Below are positions 1 through 7,954 of a stretch of 64,000 bases of DNA, piece after piece. The stretch covers positions 18,398-82,397 of the forward strand of contig DJWY01000016.1 of assembly GCA_002448305.1 (NCBI GenBank), written 5' to 3'. The position numbers and the translations under genes were made by a program. A model generated the notes under the pieces. The model saw nothing but the letters and a program-made list of their open reading frames with translations. It did not search any database and was not told the DNA's origin. The stretch comes from Selenomonadales bacterium UBA7018 (lineage in GTDB: Bacteria; Bacillota; Negativicutes; Selenomonadales; Selenomonadaceae). Each line of letters begins with the position of its first letter. Position 1 is the stretch's first letter.

Positions 1-738
1 CCTATCGATCATGACGTCGAAAAGATTAAAGAAGTCCTCGCCGTCGTTAAAGAGACCGGCAAAAAGTATCAAGTCGGCTTCAATCGCCGTTTCGACCACA
101 ATTTCCGCGCTATTCGTAAGGCTGTCGAGGCTGGAAAGGTCGGTAAGCAACAAATTATTAAAATTTCATCTCGCGACCCCGAACCGCCGCCCATTTCCTA
201 TGTTAAAGTCTCCGGCGGAATCTTTTTGGATATGACTATCCACGATTTCGACATGGTGCGCTATCTTTCCGGCGCGGAAGTCGATGAAGTCTACGCGGAA
301 GGCTCAATCACCGTTGACGAGGAAATTGGCAAGGCTGGCGACGTTGATACCGCCGTTATTACCTTAAAACTCACAAACGGAGCTACTGCCGTTATCGATA
401 ATTGCCGCGCTTGTTGCTACGGCTACGACCAACGCGCCGAAGTTTTTGGCGATAAAGGTTGCGTCGCAATTTCCAACGACAGCGATTCAAATGCCGTTTA
501 CAGCAACAAAGACGGCGTTGTTGCCGAAAAACCTATGTTTTTTTTCCTTGAACGCTATATGATGGCTTATGCAACCGAAGTTGACGAATTTATTGAGGCG
601 ATTGTCAACGATAAAGAGACGCCCGTCACCGCGCAGGACGGTTTAGAGCCTGTTCTCATCGGTCTTGCCGCTACTAAGTCCGTTAAAGAGCATCGCCCCG
701 TTAAAATCGCCGAAATTCGCAAGGAATACAATTTGTAA
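1..738 (+). CDS. iolG: Gfo/Idh/MocA oxidoreductase, probable inositol 2-dehydrogenase (5' truncated by window edge)
   Basis: The reading frame is open from base 1 to a TAA at 736-738, so the N-terminal Rossmann part lies outside the window. The visible 245 residues carry features of the MocA/inositol dehydrogenase family: a QVGFNRRFD stretch near the start, then the GGIFLDMTIHDFDMVRYL segment. Its lysine-free D-x3-HD-x-D pattern is the usual catalytic and substrate-binding region of these NAD(P)-dependent sugar or inositol dehydrogenases. The C-terminal half is a typical alpha/beta domain ending in KSVKEHRPVKIAEI. Family members oxidise myo-inositol or related polyols to the 2-keto form in the cytoplasm. 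Specificity within the family cannot be fixed from the C-terminal part. No other iol gene follows; the next gene is unrelated. Confidence 0.75.
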   Translation, partial: PIDHDVEKIKEVLAVVKETGKKYQVGFNRRFDHNFRAIRKAVEAGKVGKQQIIKISSRDPEPPPISYVKVSGGIFLDMTIHDFDMVRYLSGAEVDEVYAEGSITVDEEIGKAGDVDTAVITLKLTNGATAVIDNCRACCYGYDQRAEVFGDKGCVAISNDSDSNAVYSNKDGVVAEKPMFFFLERYMMAYATEVDEFIEAIVNDKETPVTAQDGLEPVLIGLAATKSVKEHRPVKIAEIRKEYNL

Positions 739-778
739 CCCCTTAGCATTTCAATGACATAAATTTTACAAAATTAAA

Positions 779-802
779 AGCCGCTCCAAATCGGAACGGC
801 TA
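779..802 (+). terminator. Weak terminator-like hairpin after the oxidoreductase gene
   Basis: AGCCG(C)TCC pairs with GGA(A)CGGCT around an AAATC loop, with one internal mismatch, and a short T-rich tail follows. It lies 40 bases after the iolG stop codon. The remaining gap to 1105 (about 300 bases) is AT-rich. I see no gene there, only a second hairpin just before the next gene. Confidence 0.4.
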
Positions 803-1043
803 AGCTTTTAGATAAAGTCCGTTTCGGAATAACCTGAGGCGGGCTTTTTGCTTTGATTTCCTTTAATAAATTTGACTTTTTCTACCTGTATTTCTCGATT
901 TTTCTTCCTGTAGAAAAGCCTTTCCCAAGCTAATTTTACTTGAAAGGTGATTTTTGTCTGCACTCTGAAATCCATCGCGACTTGCAGGGGGTTTTTCTTT
1001 TACCTGAGTTTACCAACAACCCCTAGTTGCGAACTTGCGCGGC

Positions 1044-1081
1044 ATCCTGTAAAATATTAAAAGTTTCACAGGATTTTTTTT
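1044..1081 (+). promoter_or_regulatory. Hairpin plus T-run just upstream of the 1106 gene (possible leader terminator)
   Basis: ATCCTGT at 1044-1050 is repeated in inverted form as ACAGGAT at 1068-1074, followed by eight T residues. The structure looks like an intrinsic terminator. It sits only a few bases before the AAGGAGG ribosome site of the next gene, so it could attenuate that gene rather than end the previous transcript. No known riboswitch motif was recognised. Confidence 0.35.
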
Positions 1082-1105
1082 AGGATTTGCAAGGAGGCGA
1101 TTAAA

Positions 1106-2032
1106 ATGGATTTTGCGGTTATCGGGACGCTAAGCTCCTACGTCAAGACTAAGAATCTAGCCTTTGCTGCGAAACATAAAATCCGAACGGGGCAGACACT
1201 CACCAACGCTAACGGAAATTTTGTTTCGATGACGACTTCGACTTTCGACAAGCTCACTGAGGCGGCTAAGGCGTCAAGCGACAAGGCTAAACAGGCTAAG
1301 CTCCGCCGTATCAAGCAAAAGCTCATGAACGGTCGGAAAATTTCTGATGAGGAAATGGGCTTTCTGCGCGTCAACGATCCCAAGACCTACAAGAAGGCTA
1401 AACACGCTGAAGAATCTCGCGAAGAACTCAAAGCCGAACTCAAAAAGGCTAAGAGTAAATCGGAGGCTCGCGAAGCTATGACACGCGCAATGATTAAAGC
1501 GTCGACAGATGCAATGGCTGAACTCGGCGCGCTCGGTCAATGTAGCGGCGGGACATCTGGCGGCAATACTGGCGGCGTTGAGGCTGCTCCAAATAGCGAC
1601 GCAAGCTCAATGAATTTTTCCGGCGGCGAAATTTCAGCGGAAGGCAACACGAATCTTTCCGGCGGCGAAGTTGTAGCGGAAGAAAATAAAAACGTCACAG
1701 AAAATCAAACGCTTAGTCAAGTCAACCAATCAATCACGGAAAATAATTCGGCTGAAGAATCTAAGGACGCCGACAAAAATTCTCCCGCGCAGAAAAATTC
1801 GGACGATGATAAAACGACGCCCGAAGATATTATGGAAAAATATATCATGACAATTCGTGCGCTCGAAGACGAATGGGCGCGTTTCACCAATTCCGACGAG
1901 TATAAAAATTTGCCCGAAAATACTTTAGACGATAAGCACCTCAAGAAAGTAGTTAAGGCACCCAAGCGCACTTATCTAAACGCAGTCGCAGATTATCGCA
2001 AGTCAATGCATTACCTTTTGTACACTGAATAA
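1106..2032 (+). CDS. Hypothetical protein with coiled-coil and low-complexity regions
   Basis: This is a 308-residue protein I do not recognise. The start is an ATG preceded by AAGGAGG with good spacing. Residues 1-55 are mixed in composition. Residues about 55-130 are lysine- and glutamate-rich and strongly predicted by eye to be helical or coiled coil, including an ISDEEMGFLRVNDPKTY segment. Residues about 145-225 are Gly/Ser/Asn/Glu-rich and contain the short near-repeat FSGGEISAEGNTN / LSGGEVVAEENKN. The last 60 residues are again helical. There is no signal peptide and no membrane segment. It stands alone between terminator-like hairpins, so neighbours give no hint of function. Confidence 0.7.
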   Translation: MDFAVIGTLSSYVKTKNLAFAAKHKIRTGQTLTNANGNFVSMTTSTFDKLTEAAKASSDKAKQAKLRRIKQKLMNGRKISDEEMGFLRVNDPKTYKKAKHAEESREELKAELKKAKSKSEAREAMTRAMIKASTDAMAELGALGQCSGGTSGGNTGGVEAAPNSDASSMNFSGGEISAEGNTNLSGGEVVAEENKNVTENQTLSQVNQSITENNSAEESKDADKNSPAQKNSDDDKTTPEDIMEKYIMTIRALEDEWARFTNSDEYKNLPENTLDDKHLKKVVKAPKRTYLNAVADYRKSMHYLLYTE

Positions 2033-2053
2033 AATTTCTCGGCATAAAAATTT

Positions 2054-2080
2054 ATCCCCTGCAAGTTGCGTGGGGATTCT
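2054..2080 (+). terminator. Terminator after the 1106 gene
   Basis: ATCCCC and GGGGAT form the outer stem, with GCAA/TTGC-like pairing inside, followed by TCTTT. It lies 20 bases after the stop codon. Confidence 0.5.
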
Positions 2081-2218
2081 TTAATAAAATAATTTTGAAA
2101 GAAGGAATTAAACTCGATTCGACGTTTTGCAAGGTGCCAAGAATTATCGCCACATTGCTTTTCGGTTTGATAAATTGGCGGTCTGCTTTCTCAATTTTGT
2201 ATTACATTGCTTCTGTTG

Positions 2219-2347
2219 CTATTGCAGATTGCCATTTTGATAATACGATTTGCCGTAGCCGTTAGTTTGCCCGTTCTTGTAATTCCCTTCAAACTTCAGA
2301 ATGCCATCGGGATAATATTTCTCCGTGAATCGTCCGAAAATATTTGC
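2219..2347 (-). pseudogene. Remnant of a MORN-repeat (YwqK-type) protein
   Basis: Read on the minus strand, a 42-codon open stretch bounded by in-frame TAG codons encodes FTEKYYPDGILKFEGNYKNG followed by QTNGYGKSYYQNGNLQ. This is one full MORN-type unit (YPDG-x-L-x-F-EGxYKNGxxxGYGKxYYxNGxL) and the start of another. It has no start codon and breaks off at a stop in mid-repeat, so it is a fragment and not a small gene. It starts about 10 bases beyond the gdpP stop codon on the same strand, where rplI commonly sits in other Firmicutes. The remaining bases of the 2033-2358 gap show no other coding signal. Confidence 0.5.
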
Positions 2348-2358
2348 CTACCCAAAAC

Positions 2359-4464
2359 TTATTTAGCGGTTGGATTGTCGGTTTCAGCGATATAATTTCG
2401 CGCCGCTTCCACAACAGAGTTTTTCAGCTCCAAAATAGGAACGTTCTTAACCTGCGCCCCCGCAACGTTCTGATGACCGCCGCCGCCAAATTTTTCCATT
2501 ATGACTTGAACATTTAAATCGCCGCTCGAACGCGCACTTATTCCGACGGTATCATTTCGCATTTGAAAAAGAATAATCGTCATGCGCACGCCTTCAACCC
2601 TTAAAAGCCCGTCCGCCGCTTGTCCCGCGATTGCCTGCACGTTCGGAATAATGTCTGGGATATGCGACACGACAAGTCCGCCCTCGAAATATTCTGATTG
2701 CGCCTTCGTTTTGGCAAGCGATACTGTCGTTTCGTAATCCGATTTGAAAAGATAATTTACAACGACGGGGTCGGCTCCGCTCCTGCGCAGATATGCCGCC
2801 GCCTCAAAAGTTCTCGCGCCCGCTTGTATGGAAAAATTTTTCGTGTCGACAACAATACCGGAATAAATCGCAGTCGCCGCCAATTTCCCAATTTTAATCT
2901 TGTCATCGAAATACATTAAAAGCTCCGTGACCATTTCGCAAGTCGAACTAGAGCCAGGCTCAAGATAACTTATCGCGGGATTTTTAATCGTATTCTCACT
3001 GCGCCTGTGGTGGTCTATGACTACCACTTTTTTTATCCGTTCAAGCAAAACCGGCGCGGCGACTAGCTTTGGAATGAAAGTATCAACGACAACCAAAAGC
3101 GGCTCAAGCGCAGTCGAAATCGTAACGTCATTTGCGCTGACGAATAAATCTTTATAATTCTCGTCCTTGTCAAGAAGGTCAACAACTTTTTCGACGCTGT
3201 CAAGCCAGTTACTTAGGACGATATGCACGGGCTTATTTAAGTTCTTAGCCATAAGCGCGACGCCGACAGCCGCTCCGAAAGCGTCATAATCTTCGCGGGT
3301 GTGCCCCATAATGAAAATTTCGTCCGCCGCTTTCATAGTGTCGCGAATTGAATGAGACATAACGCGGGCTTTAACGCGGGTATTTCTTTCGACAGCCTTA
3401 GTGCGTCCGCCGAAGAATTGCATTCTGTCATTTATGTTGACTGCAACTTGGTCGCCGCCCCGCGCCAATGCCAAATTTAATCCCGCCATTGCCTTTGTCC
3501 CCAATTCGCCTATCGATTGTTCGTCGGAAGGTTTATCAGCGGCGGAGGCTCCCATTGACAACGTAACTTGCAACTGATGCTTGTTGACTAATTGGCGAAC
3601 TTTATCCAGCACGCCAAATTTTTTCTCAATCGCTAAGTTCAAGGCTCGCCGCTCTAATACTACGATAAATAAATCGCTCGACACGCGGCAGATAAATCCC
3701 GCCAACGACGCTACCCACTCTTCCAAAATTTCGCTCACTGATAACATTAGCGAAGTCTTTTCCGCCTCGCTTAGCCCCTGCGTAACTTCATCGTAATTAT
3801 CAACCTGCACATAAATTATCGACGTCCGGCTTTTCGCGTATTCAATTTTCAAATCTTCGTAAGGCGTCGTTTCCCGCGCAAATAAAACCATCATTCGCGA
3901 ATAATCCGCATTGGCTTGCAAGTGCCGATACTTTACTAGAAAATGTCTGTGGTAATTTTCCTCTTCGCCGTCAGAATTTTTTCTGCGCCGCAACGATTTA
4001 ACTTTGTATTCGCCTTCCATTGGCGCAGGCTCATTGCCGTTGGGCGTGAGCGATAAAATATCTTGCGGTACTAAGCCTTCCCAAAATTCGTCTACGTCCA
4101 TGCCCTGTTGCGGAATCACTTCCGAAAATTCCTGCATAACCGAATTGCACCATTGAAGTTGCCCCGCCTCGTCAACGACCATTATTCCTTCCGGTAACTT
4201 CGTCATTGCGTAATACATCATGTCATTGAAATTGCCTATGACATTTTCTGCGTACTCCTTGAACTTTTTCTTGCGGTCTCTCTGGCGAACATACGCGAAC
4301 CAAATTAGCAGTGACCAAACTAAAAACGCCATTGCACCCAAAATTTTATTGTACTGCGAGATTATCACGACCATTATAGACATAACAGCCAAATTTATTA
4401 CAGAATCTGGCCACGCCGATAAATTTCGCGGTACCTCGTGCCCTTCCGAATGATTTTTCTGCAC
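2359..4464 (-). CDS. gdpP: Cyclic-di-AMP phosphodiesterase GdpP (PAS-GGDEF-DHH/DHHA1)
   Basis: The 701-residue product has the complete GdpP layout. Two membrane segments lie at about 20-60, followed by a PAS-like domain at about 80-195. A degenerate GGDEF domain spans about 210-350, in which SSDLF replaces the GGDEF motif. A DHH phosphoesterase domain contains MGHTREDYDAFGA (386-398) and VVVIDHHRR (480-488). A DHHA1 domain ends in GGGGHQNVAGA (660-670). The family hydrolyses c-di-AMP to pApA at the membrane and so affects potassium, turgor and wall stress. The start is a GTG with GGAGGGAAGG upstream. The yybS-like gene lies directly upstream on the same strand, as is usual. The intervening 117 bases are an interspersed repeat that ends against the ribosome site. 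Confidence 0.93.
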   Translation of the reverse strand: MQKNHSEGHEVPRNLSAWPDSVINLAVMSIMVVIISQYNKILGAMAFLVWSLLIWFAYVRQRDRKKKFKEYAENVIGNFNDMMYYAMTKLPEGIMVVDEAGQLQWCNSVMQEFSEVIPQQGMDVDEFWEGLVPQDILSLTPNGNEPAPMEGEYKVKSLRRRKNSDGEEENYHRHFLVKYRHLQANADYSRMMVLFARETTPYEDLKIEYAKSRTSIIYVQVDNYDEVTQGLSEAEKTSLMLSVSEILEEWVASLAGFICRVSSDLFIVVLERRALNLAIEKKFGVLDKVRQLVNKHQLQVTLSMGASAADKPSDEQSIGELGTKAMAGLNLALARGGDQVAVNINDRMQFFGGRTKAVERNTRVKARVMSHSIRDTMKAADEIFIMGHTREDYDAFGAAVGVALMAKNLNKPVHIVLSNWLDSVEKVVDLLDKDENYKDLFVSANDVTISTALEPLLVVVDTFIPKLVAAPVLLERIKKVVVIDHHRRSENTIKNPAISYLEPGSSSTCEMVTELLMYFDDKIKIGKLAATAIYSGIVVDTKNFSIQAGARTFEAAAYLRRSGADPVVVNYLFKSDYETTVSLAKTKAQSEYFEGGLVVSHIPDIIPNVQAIAGQAADGLLRVEGVRMTIILFQMRNDTVGISARSSGDLNVQVIMEKFGGGGHQNVAGAQVKNVPILELKNSVVEAARNYIAETDNPTAK

Positions 4465-4475
4465 TTCCTTCCCTC

Positions 4476-4580
4476 CTACTTTTAAAAAGTAGCAAACAGT
4501 GGACGCGGTTGACTTTGCGACTTATCAAACGTTTAAGCCGCGTTCGTACGCTCCGCTGCGCTTCGCTAGTTTCGCTAACT
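4476..4580 (-). repeat. Interspersed repeat element, copy 1
   Basis: On the minus strand the element begins immediately after the TAA of the yybS-like gene with AGTTAGCGAA/CTAGCGAAGCGCAG. It ends with a hairpin, CTACTTTTTAAAAGTAG, that abuts the gdpP ribosome site. It aligns with copies at 28147-28213 and 37697-37788. The terminal hairpin differs from that of copy 3 by a compensatory pair of changes (CTACTT/AAGTAG against CAACTT/AAGTTG). Confidence 0.6.
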
Positions 4581-5534
4581 TTAATCTTTGTTAAAAAATT
4601 TCTTCCTGTAATCAAAAAGCATATCAAGTAAACCCGTTATCGCTACTATTTGCAAAAGGAACATGTTCAAAACTGTTATCACGTATAAAAATCGCCGTAG
4701 AAACTTTGAAATTTTATAGCGGTCGAAAATAAACGATAGTAGCGAAAATCCTTGCAAAGCTCCAATTATTCCGGAAACGATTAGCAGGTTAAGCGATATT
4801 TCGTAAATTTCCGTCCAGCCGCGAGTAAAGCCCCAATATAAGCCAAGCCCGCCAATTATCGCCGTGTAAAAGAAGAGCGAAGGCAATTTCCATTGCGCAA
4901 AAGGCGGCAACGTCGGGATTTTCATTTGCAATTTCGGGAAAATCCAATGCGCTGTCAAATACGCCGCCACCGCGTTTATTAGTGCCGTCAACATTATCAC
5001 TGTCGGCATTAAATATACCATTGCTTGCAACGCCGGCTCGACTTGCCCTTTCGCTTCGTCAATTCTCTCTTTTTCTACGCCTAAATCTTCGTAAAGTGCA
5101 AACGATTCGTCAAACGATTCGCGCACCATTTCAACTTGCATTTCGATTATGTTCACGTCCATTATCACTATCAAAAGCAATATCGAGACGACTTGACCAG
5201 CGGAAGCCGCTACTAATGTCGCAAAAAATATTCTGACAGCGTCGTAATTTTTCCGCACGCACCAACCAAGCGCAACTCCGCATATTCCGAAACTTAACAC
5301 AAGCCTAATCGCTAACAACGGGCTGATTAACATTGATAGCAAAATAAATGCCACGACAAGCGCAGTTAAGCCTTTGCCCGCCCCTTGACGCGCCGTCAAA
5401 ACTGCCAACGGTACCGCGCAGAAAAATTCCAGAAATGTGCCGATTATCGGGACGTAAACCGTTACAAGACCTAAAATTACTGTTATCGCGACCAATAAGC
5501 CGCCCTCTATCGTCGGCGTGATACTTTTACTCAT
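4581..5534 (-). CDS. yybS: YybS-like DUF2232 membrane protein
   Basis: The 317-residue protein has about eight hydrophobic segments and belongs by pattern to the DUF2232/YybS family: an N-terminal EGGLLVAITVILGLVTVY segment, paired helices around 60-120, and further helices in the second half. I chose the ATG at 5534 because GGAGGAGC precedes it at ideal spacing; a longer in-frame start at 5615 has no ribosome site. YybS proteins are regularly paired with gdpP in Firmicutes. They are thought to be substrate-binding or transport-like membrane proteins, but their function is not established. The gene has a tRNA gene divergently placed upstream. Confidence 0.8.
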   Translation of the reverse strand: MSKSITPTIEGGLLVAITVILGLVTVYVPIIGTFLEFFCAVPLAVLTARQGAGKGLTALVVAFILLSMLISPLLAIRLVLSFGICGVALGWCVRKNYDAVRIFFATLVAASAGQVVSILLLIVIMDVNIIEMQVEMVRESFDESFALYEDLGVEKERIDEAKGQVEPALQAMVYLMPTVIMLTALINAVAAYLTAHWIFPKLQMKIPTLPPFAQWKLPSLFFYTAIIGGLGLYWGFTRGWTEIYEISLNLLIVSGIIGALQGFSLLSFIFDRYKISKFLRRFLYVITVLNMFLLQIVAITGLLDMLFDYRKKFFNKD

Positions 5535-5608
5535 TAATGCTCCTCCAATAAAAATTTCCGGCATTATATCAAAGCGTACGAATTTTTTCCATTGAAATAA
5601 AATTTTTC

Positions 5609-5637
5609 TTGACAATACGCGGGAAATGATTTAAGAT
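5609..5637 (+). promoter_or_regulatory. Sigma-A promoter for tRNA-Ala
   Basis: TTGACA (5609-5614) and TAAGAT (5632-5637) are separated by 17 bases and lie 11 bases before the first base of the tRNA. Confidence 0.75.
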
Positions 5638-5648
5638 AGCCGCGTTTT

Positions 5649-5724
5649 GGGGACGTAGCTCAGCTGGGAGAGCATCAGGTTCGCAATCTGGGGGTCAAGG
5701 GTTCGAATCCCTCCGTCTCCACCA
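5649..5724 (+). tRNA. tRNA-Ala (anticodon CGC)
   Basis: The 76-base sequence folds as a cloverleaf. The acceptor arm GGGGACG pairs with CGTCTCC, the D arm is GCTC/GAGC, the anticodon stem is TCAGG/TCTGG with loop TTCGCAA (anticodon CGC at 5682-5684), and the T loop is TTCGAAT. The 3' CCA is encoded. The T stem has one A-C mismatch at its base. It reads GCG alanine codons. Confidence 0.9.
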
Positions 5725-5742
5725 ATTAAATAAGAATTTTAC

Positions 5743-5771
5743 AGGCGGGAGCTTAAAAACTTCCGCCTTTC
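5743..5771 (+). terminator. Terminator after tRNA-Ala
   Basis: AGGCGGGAG pairs with CTTCCGCCT (one G-T pair) around an eight-base A-rich loop, followed by TTCC. It separates the tRNA from the ttcA-like gene. Confidence 0.55.
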
Positions 5772-5788
5772 CGCATTTCGGAGGCTTT

Positions 5789-6577
5789 ATGGACAATTTT
5801 AATCTGCCGCAAGTCATTTTTAGCAAAATTTTCCGCGCAGTCGTCGAGTTCGAACTCATTGACGCGGACGATAACATTTTAATCGGCGTTTCGGGCGGCA
5901 AAGATAGCCTTTTTTTGACTTACGCTCTAGCTTGCCTCAAACATAGGACGAAAAAAAAGTTTTCGCTCTCCGCGCTGACTATTAATCCGAAATTCAGCGA
6001 CGATTTCAGAGAAAATATTCTTGCCGTCAAAAATTTCTGCAATAACTTGGGCATTAATCATCAAATTCGCGATATTGACATCGCAGGCTTGATTCGCGAG
6101 CAAAATAATAAAAGTCCGTGCTATACTTGCGCATTTTTCCGCCGCGCCGTCATGAATCGTTGCGCAAATGAACTCGGCGCAAATAAAATCGCTTACGCTC
6201 ATCATCTCGACGACGCTGTCGAAACTTTTTTTATGAATTTGCTATCAACAGGGCAACTTAGCACTTTTCGCCCCAAAACTTTTCTCGACCGCACAAATAT
6301 AACTGTGATTCGCCCGCTCGTTTACGTTCGCGAGTCCGAAATTGATAAATTTGCGCGGCGACAGGGCTTTGACGTGCTAAAATCGCCTTGCCCCTTCGAC
6401 GGCACGACTAATCGCCAGCGCGTCAAGGAACTTATTCGCGAACTTGAAAAAGAAAAAGGTTTCACAGACCTTTTCAGCCATTTAGCGGCGGCTATGCGGA
6501 AAAATTCTATCGGCGAGCTTTGGGACGCCCCTAAAACTCGTGACGAAATGCGCCAGACGTATTTTTCTTTCAAATAA
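5789..6577 (+). CDS. TtcA/TilS-superfamily PP-loop ATPase, probable tRNA-thiolation enzyme
   Basis: The 262-residue protein carries the N-type ATP pyrophosphatase loop GVSGGKDS (residues 33-40), a CYTC motif (two cysteines, CxxC) near residue 111, and a YAHHLDDAVETFFMNLL segment. These are the hallmarks of the TtcA branch, which thiolates cytidine 32 of tRNA with an iron-sulfur cluster. Firmicute members of this branch have only one clear CxxC and their true target is less certain. The ATG at 5789 follows CGGAGG. The gene lies directly downstream of a tRNA gene, but a terminator intervenes. Confidence 0.72.
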   Translation: MDNFNLPQVIFSKIFRAVVEFELIDADDNILIGVSGGKDSLFLTYALACLKHRTKKKFSLSALTINPKFSDDFRENILAVKNFCNNLGINHQIRDIDIAGLIREQNNKSPCYTCAFFRRAVMNRCANELGANKIAYAHHLDDAVETFFMNLLSTGQLSTFRPKTFLDRTNITVIRPLVYVRESEIDKFARRQGFDVLKSPCPFDGTTNRQRVKELIRELEKEKGFTDLFSHLAAAMRKNSIGELWDAPKTRDEMRQTYFSFK

Positions 6578-6620
6578 TGTGGTAAAATGCGCGTGGAAGA
6601 TTTTTTGTGAGGTGATTCTT

Positions 6621-7304
6621 TTGAAATACGAAATTTTATATCCGGAAGCGTTCCCGGTCGTCGAATGCTACCTTGAACGCGGCGAAAGTATCAAAGCTGA
6701 GTCCGATGCTATGATTGCTATGTCTCCGACGATTGAAATTGAAGGAAAAATGGACGGTGGGATTCTAAGCGGCTTAGCAAGGAAATTTCTTTCGGGCGAA
6801 AGCATGTTTTTTCAAGAATTAGTAGCGCGACACGGCGCAGGCAAAGTAATTTTCGGTCATACATTTCCCGGCGGTATCATGGACGTTGAACTTGACGGCT
6901 CCTACGGTCTCACGATTCAAAAAAATGGATTTTTGGCGAGTACTCAGGGAATTAACGTCGAAACTAAGACGCAAAATCTTGCTCGCGGCTTTTTGAGCGG
7001 TGAAGGCTTCTTCGTTCTCAATGCAAAAGGGCGCGGCACGGTTTTTATCTCTAGCTACGGCGTAATTCACCCGATTAACCTTGAAAATGGCGAAGAAGTT
7101 ATCATTGACAACGGTCATCTCGTCGCGTGGCCTGATTATATGGATTATAAAATCGAAAAGGCCTCTAGCGGCTGGATTTCGAGCTTCACTTCGGGTGAAG
7201 GTCTCGTTTGCCGGTTTAGAGGCCCTGGAGTTGTCCTTATTCAAACGCGCAACCCTGACGGTTTCGAGAATTGGATACGTTCAATCGTTCCTACGTCCGG
7301 TTAA
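6621..7304 (+). CDS. AIM24/TIGR00266-family protein
   Basis: The 227-residue protein resembles the bacterial AIM24 (TIGR00266) family. It is a beta-rich protein with repeated segments such as SDAMIAMSPTIEIEGKMDGG, LSGESMFFQELVA and LSGEGFFVLNAKGRGTVF. I chose the TTG at 6621 because GAGGTG precedes it; the frame is open upstream but without a ribosome site. The function of the family in bacteria is unknown; the fungal homologue is mitochondrial. The 3' end overlaps the convergent 7301 gene by four bases. Confidence 0.72.
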   Translation: MKYEILYPEAFPVVECYLERGESIKAESDAMIAMSPTIEIEGKMDGGILSGLARKFLSGESMFFQELVARHGAGKVIFGHTFPGGIMDVELDGSYGLTIQKNGFLASTQGINVETKTQNLARGFLSGEGFFVLNAKGRGTVFISSYGVIHPINLENGEEVIIDNGHLVAWPDYMDYKIEKASSGWISSFTSGEGLVCRFRGPGVVLIQTRNPDGFENWIRSIVPTSG

Positions 7305-7951
7305 ATTCGGATTTCAAAGCGTTTGCCCTTGTTATCGTCCTTTTTCGGGAGGATAGTGGGTTTAGGCGGCGACGGTTTATCTGTCGTCGCTTTTTTTTCG
7401 TCCTCGAATAGCTGCGACTTAGTTAATGCGGGCTTTTCTGTCAGCAAAAACTTTTTGACGATAAAAAATGTCGCGATTGCCACGAAAATTATCGTGAATA
7501 CCCAGAAAAATGCGCCGTTGCCTTCCTGATGAGTAAATTTCGGCGTAGAAGGCTGCGATTGCTCTGTTGAAGTCTGCGCGGGCGGATTATATGTCGAATT
7601 TTGCGTTTCGCTGGCGTCCATTTCTTGAAATTCCTGCAAAACGTCTTGTCCGCGCTCGTAATCCGGTTGAGAATCATTGACAAGCGGCGCATCGGGCGGA
7701 ATTACTGTAACTGTCTGATTAGCAGGCGGATTTTCGTTGTCGCCCTTATCGACGGTGCGTTTAGTCAATGCTCCCGACCCGTTCGCGACGGCGTCCCGCG
7801 CCATATCCTCATAAACATCGTCCGAAGTTTTTTCCGTAGTGCCAGAATCCGCTTTAGCGAAAGGCGATTTATCAATATGCGGCGGAGTCGGCGGCGTCGG
7901 ACGAATTGCGGGAGCGGGAGCCGTCGGTGGTTGCGGAGGTTCTAATTTCAT
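7301..7951 (-). CDS. Proline-rich single-pass membrane protein, function unknown
   Basis: The 216-residue protein starts with a proline-rich stretch (residues 4-27, PPQPPTAPAPAIRPTPPTPP), followed by a polar, disordered-looking region. One membrane segment, GAFFWVFTIIFVAIATFFIV, lies at about residues 148-167. A lysine- and proline-rich tail follows. There is no N-terminal signal peptide. It overlaps the end of the AIM24-like gene tail to tail and lies three bases downstream of ddh on the same strand, so it may be co-transcribed with ddh. I recognise no family. Confidence 0.6.
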   Translation of the reverse strand: MKLEPPQPPTAPAPAIRPTPPTPPHIDKSPFAKADSGTTEKTSDDVYEDMARDAVANGSGALTKRTVDKGDNENPPANQTVTVIPPDAPLVNDSQPDYERGQDVLQEFQEMDASETQNSTYNPPAQTSTEQSQPSTPKFTHQEGNGAFFWVFTIIFVAIATFFIVKKFLLTEKPALTKSQLFEDEKKATTDKPSPPKPTILPKKDDNKGKRFEIRI

Positions 7952-7954
7952 GTT

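Noticed and set aside
1620..1680. SGGE-type motifs as an ABC signature in the 308-residue protein
   Set aside because: No Walker motifs are present; the segment is a low-complexity duplication.
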